From positions 24,118 to 88,117 of the forward strand of contig NZ_VCNG01000023.1 of assembly GCF_006227205.1 (NCBI RefSeq): 64,000 nucleotides of DNA, given 5' to 3'. A model generated the notes under the pieces. It worked only from the letters and a program-made list of their open reading frames with translations. It was not told the DNA's origin and ran no database searches. Shown piece after piece: positions 53,390 through 63,900 of this stretch. A program made the translations under genes and the position numbers. How positions within the stretch are numbered: position 1 is the first letter of the stretch; each line of letters begins with the position of its first letter. The DNA comes from Pseudomonas sp. ICMP22404. GTDB taxonomy: Bacteria; Pseudomonadota; Gammaproteobacteria; Pseudomonadales; Pseudomonadaceae.

Positions 53390-53818
53390 ATGAAAATACG
53401 TTATGCATGGACCGGCCTACTATTGGCGTTCTACTACGGCGCATGTGTGGCCGACGCACCCAGTCTCAGTTACGCGCAGGAGCGTTACAGCGAAGAAGAC
53501 TTTCTGCCGGTTCGCTCGACAAATCTATCCCCAGGGGCTGTCGAACGAAGGGCGTTGGACGCAACAGGTCTTCCGGCGTTCTTTCTGATTGGAGACGATG
53601 CTCGCTCCAGGTCCTGGTTAAAACAGCGTCTACCGCAGTTGGCCAAACTCAAGGCAGTCGGTCTGGTAGTCAATGTCGAATCGAAGATGGCGCTTGCTCA
53701 ACTTCGTCAGGCGGCCCCTGGCCTGACCCTGACCCCGGTAACTGCTGATGATTTGGCTCAACGCCTTCACCTTCAGCACTATCCCGTGTTGATCACTGCC
53801 AGCAGCCTTGAGCAGTAG
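53390..53818 (+). CDS. TIGR03765-family ICE protein (PFL_4695-like)
   Basis: The 142-aa protein has an N-terminal signal peptide (YAWTGLLLAFYYGACVADA), so it is exported. The mature part reads 'RSTNLSPGAVERRALDA', 'LPAFFLIGDDARSRSWLKQR' and 'LKAVGLVVNVESKMALAQLR', the pattern of TIGR03765. The protein lies two bases before traD and is a conserved periplasmic component of PFGI-1-class conjugation systems. Function not established. Confidence 0.78.
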   Translation: MKIRYAWTGLLLAFYYGACVADAPSLSYAQERYSEEDFLPVRSTNLSPGAVERRALDATGLPAFFLIGDDARSRSWLKQRLPQLAKLKAVGLVVNVESKMALAQLRQAAPGLTLTPVTADDLAQRLHLQHYPVLITASSLEQ

Positions 53819-53820
53819 CA

Positions 53821-55950
53821 ATGACACAGAGCCACGCCGTAGAAACGCTGCTGCGGCCGGCTGTTGAACTGTACAGCGTCGCCGCCTGTGGTTCAGCGGC
53901 GATTCTGTGTCTTGCCGCTCCCTGGTCGCTGGCACTGACTCCTACTTTGGGAGCTGGAGCGGCATGTATCTGTGCAGTACTGGGTGCCATTCGCTTGAGG
54001 CAAGCCTGTATCGTCCTACGTTATCGCCGGCAGATGAGGCGGTTGCCGCGTTACGTGATGACCAGTCGTGAAATGCCTGTCAGCCACCAACGCTTGTTCG
54101 TGGGTAAAGGATTTCGGTGGGATCAACGCCACACGCACCGTTTAATGCAGACCTATCGACCTGAGTTTCGGCGGTATGTAGAGCCGTCTGTCTTGTATCA
54201 AATTGCACGTCGAGTGGAAGCTCGGTTGGAGTTTGCACCTACCCCATTGAATCGACTGCCTCGACTCACCGGTTGGGACCATCCCTTTAACCCTGTCAGA
54301 CCCTTGCCTCCCGTGGGGGGTATGCCCCGCCTCCATGCTGTGGAACCTCAGGAGGTCGATGTTACGCTGTCCCTGGGTGAGAGGGTTGGCCATACCTTGG
54401 TACTTGGGACGACTCGAGTCGGCAAGACTCGATTGGCGGAGTTGTTCATCACCCAGGACATCCGTCGTGGTGAGGTTTGTATCGTGTTCGACCCGAAGGG
54501 GGATGCTGAGCTGCTCAAACGCATGTACGTTGAGGCTCAACGCGCAGGGCGTGAGGGGGAGTTCTACGTATTCCATCTGGGGCAACCCTCGATCTCAGCT
54601 CGCTACAATGCGATTGGACGATTTGGGCGTATTACCGAGGTCGCGTCCCGCATCGCTGGGCAGTTGTCAGGAGAAGGCAATTCCGCGGCGTTCAGGGAAT
54701 TTGCCTGGCGCTTCGTCAATATCATTGCCCGTGCCTTGGTTGAGCTGGGGCAGCGTCCGGACTATCTGCTGATTCAGCGTCACGTGATCAACATCGACGC
54801 GCTGTTTATCGAATACGCAGCCTGCTTCTTTGCCGAAAAAGATCCCAAAGCTTGGAACGTCATTGTCCAGCTCGAAGCCAATATCAGCGAGAAGAACACC
54901 CCGCGGCACATGATAGGCCGCGAGAAACGGGTGGTCGCGATCGAGCAGTATCTGGCACAGGCGCGACTGTATGACCCCGTCCTTGATGGGCTGCGCTCCG
55001 CGGTGCGCTACGACAGGACCTATTTCGACAAGATTGTTGCTTCCCTGTTGCCGCTGTTGGAGAAGCTCACCACCGGTGACGTTGCTCAGTTGCTGGCTCC
55101 CGATTACACGTACCTGCCAGACTCGCGACCGATATTTGACTGGATGCAAGTGATCCGCAAGCGCGCCGTTGTTTATGTCGGCCTTGATGCGTTGTCGGAT
55201 TCGGAGGTGGCCTCAGCCGTCGGCAATTCCATGTTTTCTGACCTTGTTTCTGTGGCGGGCCATATCTACAAATTCGAGGTCGACGAAAGGCTGTCTGATG
55301 CAGAAGTAAATCAGAAAATACCCATCAATGTGCACGCTGATGAGTTCAACGAACTGATGGGCGATGAGTTTATCCCGATGATCAACAAGGGTGGTGGTGC
55401 AGGCATCCAGGTCACGGCATACACCCAGACACTCAGCGACATTGAAGCGCGAATCGGTAACCGGGCCAAAGCAGGCCAGGTCGTTGGCAACTTCAACAAT
55501 CTGTTCATGTTGAGAGTCCGTGAAACGGCTACGGCCGAGCTGCTCACCAACCAGTTGCCCAAAGTCGAGGTCTATACAACCTCGGTGATGAGCGCGGCCA
55601 CCGACAGCTCAGATCCCCATGGAAATACCGCGTTTACCTCGAACACACAGGACCGAATCACCGCCACCAGCGTTCAGATGATTGAGCCTGCGCATGTGGT
55701 CGCTCTACCCAAAGGCCAAGCATTCGGATTGATTGAAGGTGGTCAGCTTTGGAAAATTCGCATGCCCCTGCCCGCGCCGGATCCTGATGAAATCATGCCC
55801 AAGGACCTACAGATGATGGCCGGTTACATGCGCAAGCGTTACGTCGCAGCGGACGAGTGGTGGAGTTCGGCAACAGAGCAGGATCAAGACGCGCCGTTAC
55901 CTGAGGATCTTCTTGATGGGGCTGCACAAACGGAGTCTACGCAGCTATGA
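53821..55950 (+). CDS. traD: TraD conjugative coupling factor, PFGI-1 class
   Basis: The 709-aa protein has two N-terminal membrane helices (about residues 21-60). The P-loop ATPase of type IV coupling proteins follows, with Walker A 'GTTRVGKT' at 196-203, 'VCIVFDPKGDAEL' shortly after, and a C-terminal ATPase half with 'VHADEFNELMGDEF' as Walker B. It fits TIGR03743. It would deliver the relaxase-DNA complex to the mating channel. The relaxase and channel ATPase genes expected further on are missing from the window, so it may have no partners. Its stop overlaps the next start. Confidence 0.88.
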   Translation: MTQSHAVETLLRPAVELYSVAACGSAAILCLAAPWSLALTPTLGAGAACICAVLGAIRLRQACIVLRYRRQMRRLPRYVMTSREMPVSHQRLFVGKGFRWDQRHTHRLMQTYRPEFRRYVEPSVLYQIARRVEARLEFAPTPLNRLPRLTGWDHPFNPVRPLPPVGGMPRLHAVEPQEVDVTLSLGERVGHTLVLGTTRVGKTRLAELFITQDIRRGEVCIVFDPKGDAELLKRMYVEAQRAGREGEFYVFHLGQPSISARYNAIGRFGRITEVASRIAGQLSGEGNSAAFREFAWRFVNIIARALVELGQRPDYLLIQRHVINIDALFIEYAACFFAEKDPKAWNVIVQLEANISEKNTPRHMIGREKRVVAIEQYLAQARLYDPVLDGLRSAVRYDRTYFDKIVASLLPLLEKLTTGDVAQLLAPDYTYLPDSRPIFDWMQVIRKRAVVYVGLDALSDSEVASAVGNSMFSDLVSVAGHIYKFEVDERLSDAEVNQKIPINVHADEFNELMGDEFIPMINKGGGAGIQVTAYTQTLSDIEARIGNRAKAGQVVGNFNNLFMLRVRETATAELLTNQLPKVEVYTTSVMSAATDSSDPHGNTAFTSNTQDRITATSVQMIEPAHVVALPKGQAFGLIEGGQLWKIRMPLPAPDPDEIMPKDLQMMAGYMRKRYVAADEWWSSATEQDQDAPLPEDLLDGAAQTESTQL

Positions 55951-56696
55951 GCGGCCCTTCAGCGACTGCCCAGCATCAGCAGCGGCAACAGCAAGGGATG
56001 TTCATCAATCTGCTGACCCTGCCCTTTCGGTTCGTGGCCGTTCTGCTTGGATCGCTGTTGCTGAACATTGTGATCGAATGTGTCGGCATATATGTTTTCT
56101 GGCCAGAAGAAGGCTGGCGGCATTCACAGCGAATGTTTGAATACGAGCTGGCTCAGCTGTCCAACGACTTCAAGCGCAGCGCACTGGTGCAGGAGCCGGG
56201 ACGAAGCGCCCGAGAAATCGTCCAGTTTGTGTATGACGAAGTTCTGGTGAATACGGGTGTTACCCATGCACTGATGAGCACATCGCAGCGTGCGCAGGAT
56301 GCTCGTATTGCCGATGCTCGCTTGTCTCGTGACTACATCGGGGTGTTCTACTCGCACCTAGAAAACAACCTCATCGCTGCAGCTTTTAGCGTACTGGTTT
56401 TCATCGTCCGCTTGCTTGTACTGTGTTTGTCGGTGCCGCTCTTTCTCGTAGCAGCATTTATCGGGTTGATCGATGGGCTCGTACAACGAGACATCCGTCG
56501 ATTCGGTGCAGGCCGCGAGTCAGGGTATGTCTATCACCGCGCCAAGGCCTGCGTGATGCCGTTGCTCACCTTCCCCTGGGTCATCTATCTGGTGCTGCCA
56601 GTGAGCGTGAACGCCGCTTTTATCTTGCTGCCCAGTGCGGTCCTTCTGGGAGGTGTTATAGGCGTCACAGCAAGCAGATTCAAAAAGTATCTGTAA
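55947..56696 (+). CDS. TIGR03747-family ICE membrane protein
   Basis: The 249-aa protein starts in the last codon of traD. It has a membrane span near the N-terminus (FVAVLLGSLLLNIVIECVGI), a large soluble loop ('FEYELAQLSNDFKRSALVQE'), then three further spans (LIAAAFSVLVFIVRLLVLCL, LFLVAAFIGLIDG, and PLLTFPWVIYLVLPVS). This is the TIGR03747 arrangement found after traD in these elements. It probably anchors the coupling complex. It is the last ICE gene seen; the following conjugation genes are absent. Confidence 0.8.
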   Translation: MSGPSATAQHQQRQQQGMFINLLTLPFRFVAVLLGSLLLNIVIECVGIYVFWPEEGWRHSQRMFEYELAQLSNDFKRSALVQEPGRSAREIVQFVYDEVLVNTGVTHALMSTSQRAQDARIADARLSRDYIGVFYSHLENNLIAAAFSVLVFIVRLLVLCLSVPLFLVAAFIGLIDGLVQRDIRRFGAGRESGYVYHRAKACVMPLLTFPWVIYLVLPVSVNAAFILLPSAVLLGGVIGVTASRFKKYL

Positions 56697-56732
56697 TTTC
56701 GGTAAGTCCAGTGTTTGTGATCACTTGTTACC

Positions 56733-56912
56733 GTGGCACTCGAAAAAACCTCAGCAGCACGACTTGGAGATGAAGTCGTAGACCGAATGAAGAATATCGC
56801 CTCAGCAATTTCAGAATCGACTTTCTGTTACTTGGCAACCAACACCCTTATCACCAATATTCTTTTGCCATGGTATCGACGGCTCCCAACCACCTCAAGC
56901 CTCAAATTTTGA
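56733..56912 (+). CDS. possible small ORF at the ICE break
   Basis: A 59-codon frame from GTG 56733 reads 'VALEKTSAARLGDEVVDRMK' and onward to TGA near 56912. It has no ribosome-binding site and its end overlaps the immunity gene on the other strand. It could be the start of a cut-off gene. Low confidence. Confidence 0.2.
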   Translation: MALEKTSAARLGDEVVDRMKNIASAISESTFCYLATNTLITNILLPWYRRLPTTSSLKF

Positions 56913-57252
56913 GTAATGCTGGATCATTCCAAAAATCTTCATATTCCTCCGTGATAAGAAATCTTGACCCGGGAGGAAGCCCTAAATATGGGATAACTAG
57001 TGGCACCCAATCTGTAAGATGCAATCCATGCAAAGGCACAAAAAAATCATGCGCGTCAGAGAACACCTCCCCAGCCCAGATATACCAACCAGATGTTCCG
57101 GACTCAGGTCGAACTCTCATGCCATTTAGAGGACGAAGACCTTGTTTCACTCCGAGTGAGATCCCTACTTTAAGATCCAGGTCACAATCAAAAAAATCAG
57201 CATCCCACCGTGCACAAGTTTCCCGCTGAGCGGCCTTAACATCGTCATTCAT
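56902..57252 (-). CDS. Imm33-like immunity protein (orphan)
   Basis: The 116-aa protein contains 'SGWYIWAGEVFSDAHDFFVP', then 'HGLHLTDWVPLVIPYL' and 'LPPGSRFLITEEYEDFWND'. This resembles Imm33-type immunity proteins of polymorphic toxin systems. It lies downstream of a decayed cdiA-CT scrap, the usual place for an orphan immunity gene. It should protect against a toxin that is no longer encoded here intact. Family name is from recollection of the motif and should be treated as moderate. Confidence 0.6.
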   Translation of the reverse strand: MNDDVKAAQRETCARWDADFFDCDLDLKVGISLGVKQGLRPLNGMRVRPESGTSGWYIWAGEVFSDAHDFFVPLHGLHLTDWVPLVIPYLGLPPGSRFLITEEYEDFWNDPALLKI

Positions 57253-57273
57253 ACCAAAGTCTAATGTGCTTTC

Positions 57274-57360
57274 TCATGGGGTGTTCTCATTGTGGTGCAG
57301 CTCGTTGACGTACTTCCTCCCCGCTCCTCTAGCCTATTACCTGTATCGGGATACGATACC
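57274..57360 (-). pseudogene. orphan cdiA-CT scrap
   Basis: On the minus strand, 57274-57330 reads 'RGAGRKYVNELHHNENTP' and stop, and one frame over just upstream is 'PDTGNRL'. Together they match the CdiA pre-toxin motif 'GGAGEKYNNELH' and 'NPNTGSLI' of the large gene (about 58380-58440). It is a decayed duplicate of the toxin-exchange junction. Confidence 0.6.
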
Positions 57361-57428
57361 TTCCAACGCTAACGACAGCAAACCTATGTTTGCATTGTTG
57401 CCTTGCAGTCTGTAGATCTCTTTTCTCA

Positions 57429-57902
57429 CTATGTAGCTGGTAACGCTTCAAGATCAAAATCTCCTTCCCGCTCTATTTCTGCATCAGCTTTCAATATCAA
57501 AAAACTAGTCACACCCTTGTTTAATCGAACATTGATTCTCGGTATACCTTCACCCCCTGCGCCACAAAATTCAACCTGTAAGATGTAGAGCCCTATCGGC
57601 AATTCAAGAGGCACTGAATGTGAAATGCTTGCGAGTTCAACGTTATTGTCCGAGACGTCAAACGGTACTCGAAAGGCCCGCACGACATCCGAATCAATTT
57701 CAGGCACAGCTTCCTCGATAAAGATGGCTATTTTATGCTCACCTTCTTCCACCAAAGCTCTAAAGGAAACACTACCGGCACGCCAGGAGAAGCCCTGTGA
57801 GTAATTTCTATCACTCCAATCATTATACGGATGTGAAAGCGAGCTAATAAAAATACAAAGCTGTGAATATGAAAGATATAGATCCGCCGCTAGCTTAGCC
57901 AT
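57429..57902 (-). CDS. cdiI: ComJ-type immunity protein for the CdiA toxin
   Basis: The ATG shares one base with the cdiA stop (TAATG), so the two are coupled. The 157-aa protein has 'YLSYSQLCIFISSLSHPYND' followed by 'WSDRNYSQGFSWRAGSVSF', which matches ComJ, the known inhibitor of the NucA nuclease in Bacillus competence. Since the CdiA tip here is NucA/NucB-like, this is almost certainly its cognate immunity protein. There is no signal peptide, so it acts in the cytoplasm of the producing cell and of its siblings. Confidence 0.82.
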   Translation of the reverse strand: MAKLAADLYLSYSQLCIFISSLSHPYNDWSDRNYSQGFSWRAGSVSFRALVEEGEHKIAIFIEEAVPEIDSDVVRAFRVPFDVSDNNVELASISHSVPLELPIGLYILQVEFCGAGGEGIPRINVRLNKGVTSFLILKADAEIEREGDFDLEALPAT

Positions 57903-60900
57903 TATTCCACCACCTTAATTCTAACTTTTTCGCCATCTTCTAGCCCTCTGCATGCATTCCCTATACAAGCACCCGCCCCCATATTATTCTTAGGGGTTAT
58001 GGCGCGAACACTGGCTCCTTCCCCTCCCTCCTTAAACATAGCGGGAGGGTACTCATCTAACTGCATTCCGGGAACTTTAGGAAGCCCTCCTATCGATTCT
58101 TTCCTGTTTCCCGGCGCCCCTGGGCGATCAATAGTGAGTACGTCGGGATAACCCGCCTCTTGCGCATCCGATATATGGTCTGCTGCATCCCCATATCTAG
58201 CTCGAGATATGGGGATTTCCTTTGCAACCCCATTGCTCCCTCCACCACCGCCACCGAGACGAGGTCCTTGCAAAATTTCGGTAGGTTCGATCTTGCCTAG
58301 CTCATCTTGCTCCTGTTGTGGGATGTGTTCCCCCAGTTCTTTCCTAAGCTCATAATCAGCTTCCGCTTCTTGATGCTGATGCAGTTCGTTGTTGTACTTT
58401 TCTCCAGCCCCACCGATCAAACTGCCGGTATTGGGATTACCTCCTGCCAGAGCCGCCGAAAGCAGACCGATGATTTGAGCCGTCGCGATCTTGTCTTGAC
58501 TGCCCTGCTGACTAAGATCGTTAGCATTGAAATGCTGATCAACGTATTGAGCCAAAAACTCGTTGGCCTTGGGCGTCAGCCCCTCAGCAACGCCGCCGGC
58601 AATAGCGCCGCTGGCAAAACCCTCGCCTTTGGCCGACGAGATCAGCCCGCCCAATACAGCATGAAGGAATATAGTCTGGGCGGTGCCAGGGTCGACTTTC
58701 AGTTCCTGGGCAAGATCACCAATCCCCTTGTTGCCTGCGGCGGCGGCGAGATCCATTCCCTCGCCCAACAGCGCCCCACCAAGATTTTGACCAAAGCTAC
58801 CGCCATTGATGGCCGTTGAGATGCCACTGTTGATCAACGCATGCGCGCCACTGCGCAATACGGTTTGCTCAGCATTGCCCCAGCTCAGCATGTCGCTGGA
58901 ATAGCCAGGATTCTGGATCGCCCCGGCACTCGTGACTTGCGAACCGCCGTTGGTGGCGCCACTGGGGGTCTTGAACCAGGTACTGTCTGCGTAACTCAGC
59001 GCGCCGGCAGTCAAGCCCCCGATGGCTGCGTTTTTCAAACTGTCACTGCTGAAGGTGTCCTTCAGCGCCAGGCCCAAGTTACCCTTGTTGTTGATGACGC
59101 TGACTGCACCGGTACTGGCCATGGAAGTCAGCGCCGCAGAGGCCATGACATTGCCCCACCCTGCCGCCGTAAACTCCGCTCCGGCAGCAAGCGCTTCAGA
59201 GGTCGTGGCAGCCGCCATTGCCGTACCTGAGCCCGCCGTTGCACCTGCCGCAGTCCCTACAGCTGCGCTCGCTGCTCCTGCGGTTAAGACTGTTACGACG
59301 ATAATGATCGCCAGCATTGCCCCTTCGCCCAGCCCAGAGTGGCTGTACTTGAAGGAGTCGTGCAGTTCTTTTACTTGCTTCCAGTCCACGTCACCGCGTT
59401 GTTCGGCATCCTTCAACCAAGCCAGCTGAGGATCCGCCTTGACCATGGTGTCGATGGTCTGACTGACGGTCTTCTCGTTGATCTGCTTGACGTCGATATG
59501 CAATCCATTGACTGCATTGATGGTCAATTTACCTTGGGCTACCAAAGTGCTTTGACGCAGGGTTTCGTCGGTACTGCCTTTGCCCTTCATTGAGGTCCAG
59601 GCCAGGCTGTTGCTGCTTTTCTCGTGGCTCTCCTGATGCAGGTCCTTCACCCCTTCGAAGGTGATGGCACCGCCACTTTGCAACGTCAGGTCTTTGCCGC
59701 TCTCCAGCTTGGCGACCTGATAGCGCTGATCACTGCTGCTGATCAAGCCGATATCCCCGCCGGCCTTGATCTCACTGCCCACGTTGGTGACCTGAGTCAC
59801 TTCATCACGCTGAGTTTTCTTGCTCCCCCAACTCCCTTTTTTCTTCATGTCGTACAGCGAGTAATCACTGTTCTGGGTAGCCAACAGCTCAAGCTTGTCA
59901 CCGGCCACCAGATAGGCTTCATCTCCTGCGTTGACCTTGCTTGAGATCAACGTCAAATCCTTGCCCGCACTCAAAGCCACATCCCCACCTGCCGTCACAC
60001 TGGTGGCAACCTGACTGACATGATCTTGCTGGCTCGTAACCTTCTTGCTCTTACTGTACGAGTGCTGCTCATCCGCAGCAGATGCCAAGGTCAAGTCATC
60101 CTTGGCGGCCATGGCAACGTCGCGTTTGGCGTCGATCTGGCTGGCGACGGCAGTGAGGTCACGGCCAGCGCTAAGGCTTAAATCGCGACCAGCATCAATA
60201 CTGGAGCCGTACTGGGTAATGGTTTGATCGCGGTGTTTAGAACCACGCTCGTTGCTATCGACCTGCTCTACGGAAGTGACGTTGATGTCGCGCGTGGCAC
60301 TCAGGGTTGTGTCGGCGCCGCTCTTCAGCACTCCACCGACGTTGTTGATGTCCCGCCCGGCGTTGATGGTCAGGTTGTTGGCGGCTTCGATGCGGGCGGC
60401 GCTGTCGATGAAGTCGGTGCGTTCGCTGCGGTATCCGCTGTCACTTTCGTGGGTGGTGACGGTGCGTTCGTTGATCACGTCGCCGTTGGTGGCGGTGAGG
60501 CTGACGTCGCGTCCGGCGATGATTCCGCCGGCCTTGTTGACGAGGTTGTTGCCCGCCAGCAGGTCGAGGCGGTTGCCGGCTTCCACCAGGCCGCTGTTGA
60601 CCAGGTCATTGGTGGCTTTAGCCGACAGGTTGTTGCTGGCGCGCAGGGTGCCGGCGTTGTTCAGGTCCTTGCCGGCGATTAGGGTCACGTCGCTGCCCTG
60701 GATCAACGCGCCGTTGGCCGCGAGGCGATTGTTGGCGTTGGCCAGGTACAACACCGGTACCAGGACTTGCTCGCCGTTGACCTCGGCGTTTTCCATCCAG
60801 ACGATGTCGTGGGTCAGGGCCGCGACTTGTTCGGAGGAGAGGCTCACGCCCAGCGACAGGTTGAGTTCCTGTTTGCTGACGATGGCGTTGTTCATCAGGT

Positions 60901-63900
60901 ACTTGAACATGTCCTCGTTGGAGGTCTGGCCGTCGATGAAGCGTTGGCCCGTGCGGGCAACCACGGCTTGCTGGATCAGCGTCTGCTCATACAGGCCGTC
61001 GCCCAGGCGCTTGGCGCTCTGGTCCGGGTCGTAGCCGAGGTTCTGCAGCAGGTAGTCCGAGCTCATGAAACTCTTGAGGTCGGTAAGCACCGGGTTGGTT
61101 TCGATCAGGTATTTGTGCGGGTTGGCCGCCACGGTGCTGGTGGGCAGGCCCTGGACGCGGTTGAGCGTGAAGTCGGCGCTACGGCCGGGCGAGGTGCCTG
61201 CCACGGTAGTGCTGGTGTCGAAGGTGCTCGCCTGGCCAATGGGCGGTGTCTGCTGACTTTGAGCTGGCGTCAGGCTTACGGTGCCCAGGGTCCAGCTTTG
61301 TGGACCGCTGCTGGCCGGAGCGCTGCCATCCTGCCCGCTCAGGCGGAACAAGCCATTTTGGCCTGTGGGCAGGCTGAAACCGGGCAAGGCGACCGGGTTG
61401 ACCTGCTGTTGCGCCAGGTTGGGGGGCAGTTGGTGGTTGAGGGTGATGCGGGTCGAGTATTGGCTGCCCGCCGCTGCCGTGTTGGTGCGTGGGCCGCTAC
61501 CAATGTAGCTGTAGCCCGGGCGTACGACGCTGTTGTCGATGTTGTTCTGGGTCGAGATGTTGACCGCGCCACCGGCCTGGATTACGGCCGCGTAGCTTTG
61601 GTCGCCGCCGGCGAGTTGGGTTGTCTTGCGAAATTGCCCAAGCTCCGTTTCGGTCATGCCGATGAAATTGGCGATACCTCCCTCGAGGCCGCCCAGGTTA
61701 TCGGCGTTGTAACCTGCGCTTTCGAACCAGTACTGGTTGTTGAAGTTGCTCGCCGCGCTATACCAGCCACCTGCATTTCGGGTCCGTTCGGACATGTAAG
61801 TCCGCGAGGTTTCGGTTTCACCCGTTTCGACGCCGCTGTTGGTCAGGTTGGCCAGGGACGCGGTCAAGTTGCCGCCGCTGGCAATGGTGCTGCTCTGGTT
61901 CAGCAGATCGCCGCCACGCAGGGTCAGGTTGCTGCCAGCGGTGATGCTGGAGGCGGCGCTGGCGGCGGTGACTTCGGTTTTCTCCCGCTGCAGGATTTCC
62001 CAGACGTGGTTCTGTTTACCGCTGCAGTCCCCGGCGTTGTAGCCCTCGATGCAGGTGACTTCGTCGATTCTGGCGGTGTAGATCCCGGCATTGCCGACGG
62101 TCAACAAAGTCCGGATATTCTGGATGGTGCTGGCCGCCAGGCTCATGCTGGCGTCGCTTTGGATCGAGCCGGACCGGTTGAGGATGCTGCTCGCCAGCAC
62201 GCCCTGGCCGTTGCGGTCAACGGTGAGGTTGCCCAGGCTGTAGATGTTGGCGTCGAGGTTGTTCAGCGTGTCGACCCGCAGGCCCATGTCGGCGCCGCTG
62301 AAGATCAACCCTTGATTGTTCGTCAGTAAACCGGTCGTGACGGTCAGCCCCTGAGTGCTGCCCAACGTCCCGAAATTGTTCACCCCACCGGCGTTGACCA
62401 CCAGGTTGGCGGCGGAGGTCAGCCGACCGGCGTTGTCCAGTTGACCGCCGACATTGAGGGTGGTGTTGCCGCCGCCGGCGATGCTGGAGTTGACGCTGTT
62501 CAGGCTCACTTGCGCGGCGCCAAGCGCCAGGGTGCCCTGGCTGCTCAGACGACCAGCGCCCCAGTAGGCACCGCTCAGGCCGATGTTCACGCTGCCATTA
62601 CTGGCAAGCAGCCCTTCGTTGAACCAGTTGATACCGCTACCGGTGAAGCTGTCGGAGGCCAATAGTTGACCACTGGCGGTCTGGGTGAAGTTGTTGACGT
62701 TGACGTTCAGGCGCCCGGCCTGGATGACGCCGCTGTTGCTCCACGTGTCGGTGCTGATGGTCAGGCCGCCACGGGTGACGAGCGTGCCGCCGGCGCCGGT
62801 GACGTTGGCGGTGGAGATGTCGAAAAGCCCGGTGCCTACGTGCAGCAGGCTGCCACCGGTGTTGAGGAAACCGGCGGCGCCAAGCGTCAGGTCGGTGTTG
62901 GCGGTTTCCAGAGTACCGTTGCGGTTGTCGAACAACCCACCGATCTGAAACTCGGTCTTGCCACCGCTACCCAACGCCCGCAACTGCCCGGTCTGGTTAT
63001 CCAGGCTCGCTGCCTTGATCGCCAGGGTGCTGTCACTCTCGATAATGCCCAACCGGTTGTTCAATGCCCCGGTCAGATCCAGATCAATCTGGCTACCCGC
63101 AATCTGCCCGTCGTTGTCGCCGCTGTTGTCGAAATCGTTGGCGGTAACGCTGACCTTGCCCTTCGCGTAGAGCCCACCGTTGCGGTTGTCGAAGTTGCGG
63201 GTGGTGACACTGGCGTCGCCGGTCTGCGCCGAAATCCGTCCGCCGTAGTTGTCGATACCGCCCAGGGCGATCAGGTTCAGGCGCTGGGCCTGGGTGATGC
63301 CGCCCTGGCGGTTGTTGTTCAGGTCGTAGCCGTTTTTCAGCACACCGCTCAGTTGGCTGGTGAGCAAACCTTGCAGGCTGGCGAGCACGCCGCCACGGTT
63401 GTCCAGGTTGCGGGCGACGACCATCAGGTCACCGGCCTTGGCCTGGAGGCGACCGCTCTGGTTGTCGAGGTCGTTGGCAACGGTCAGGGTCATGGCGCCC
63501 TGGCTCTGCACGGTGCCCTTGCCGTTGGTGAGGCTGGCGGCGTCGATCCGCACGCCGCCGTTCTGGCTGTAGATCAGGCCATCGGCGTCGTTCTGCACGG
63601 TGCCGGTGCTGGTCAGGACGAGTTGATCATTGGCGGCGACGGTGCCGCGGTTGTGGTTGTCCAGGCCAGCGGTGAGCAAGGTCAGCAGGCCCTGGCTGGC
63701 GATCTGGCCGCCCTGGTTGGTGATCTGCGTGGCGCGCTCGACCCGCAGCGGGCCGGCACTGGCGAGTTTGCCGTTGGTGTTGGTCAGGGCGCCGAGCAGG
63801 TCGAGGGTCACGGCGGCGTTGCCGATCAGCTGGCCGCCGGTGTTGTCCAGAGTGGTGCCGGTGAAGTTCAGGGCATTCTGGGCGTTGACGGTGCCGCCGG

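Noticed and set aside
60767..62329. 520-codon plus-strand frame inside cdiA
   Set aside because: It is antisense to the repeat-rich cdiA gene. Its Val/Ala/Gly-rich product is the expected shadow of GC-rich repeats, with no start signal or recognisable domain.
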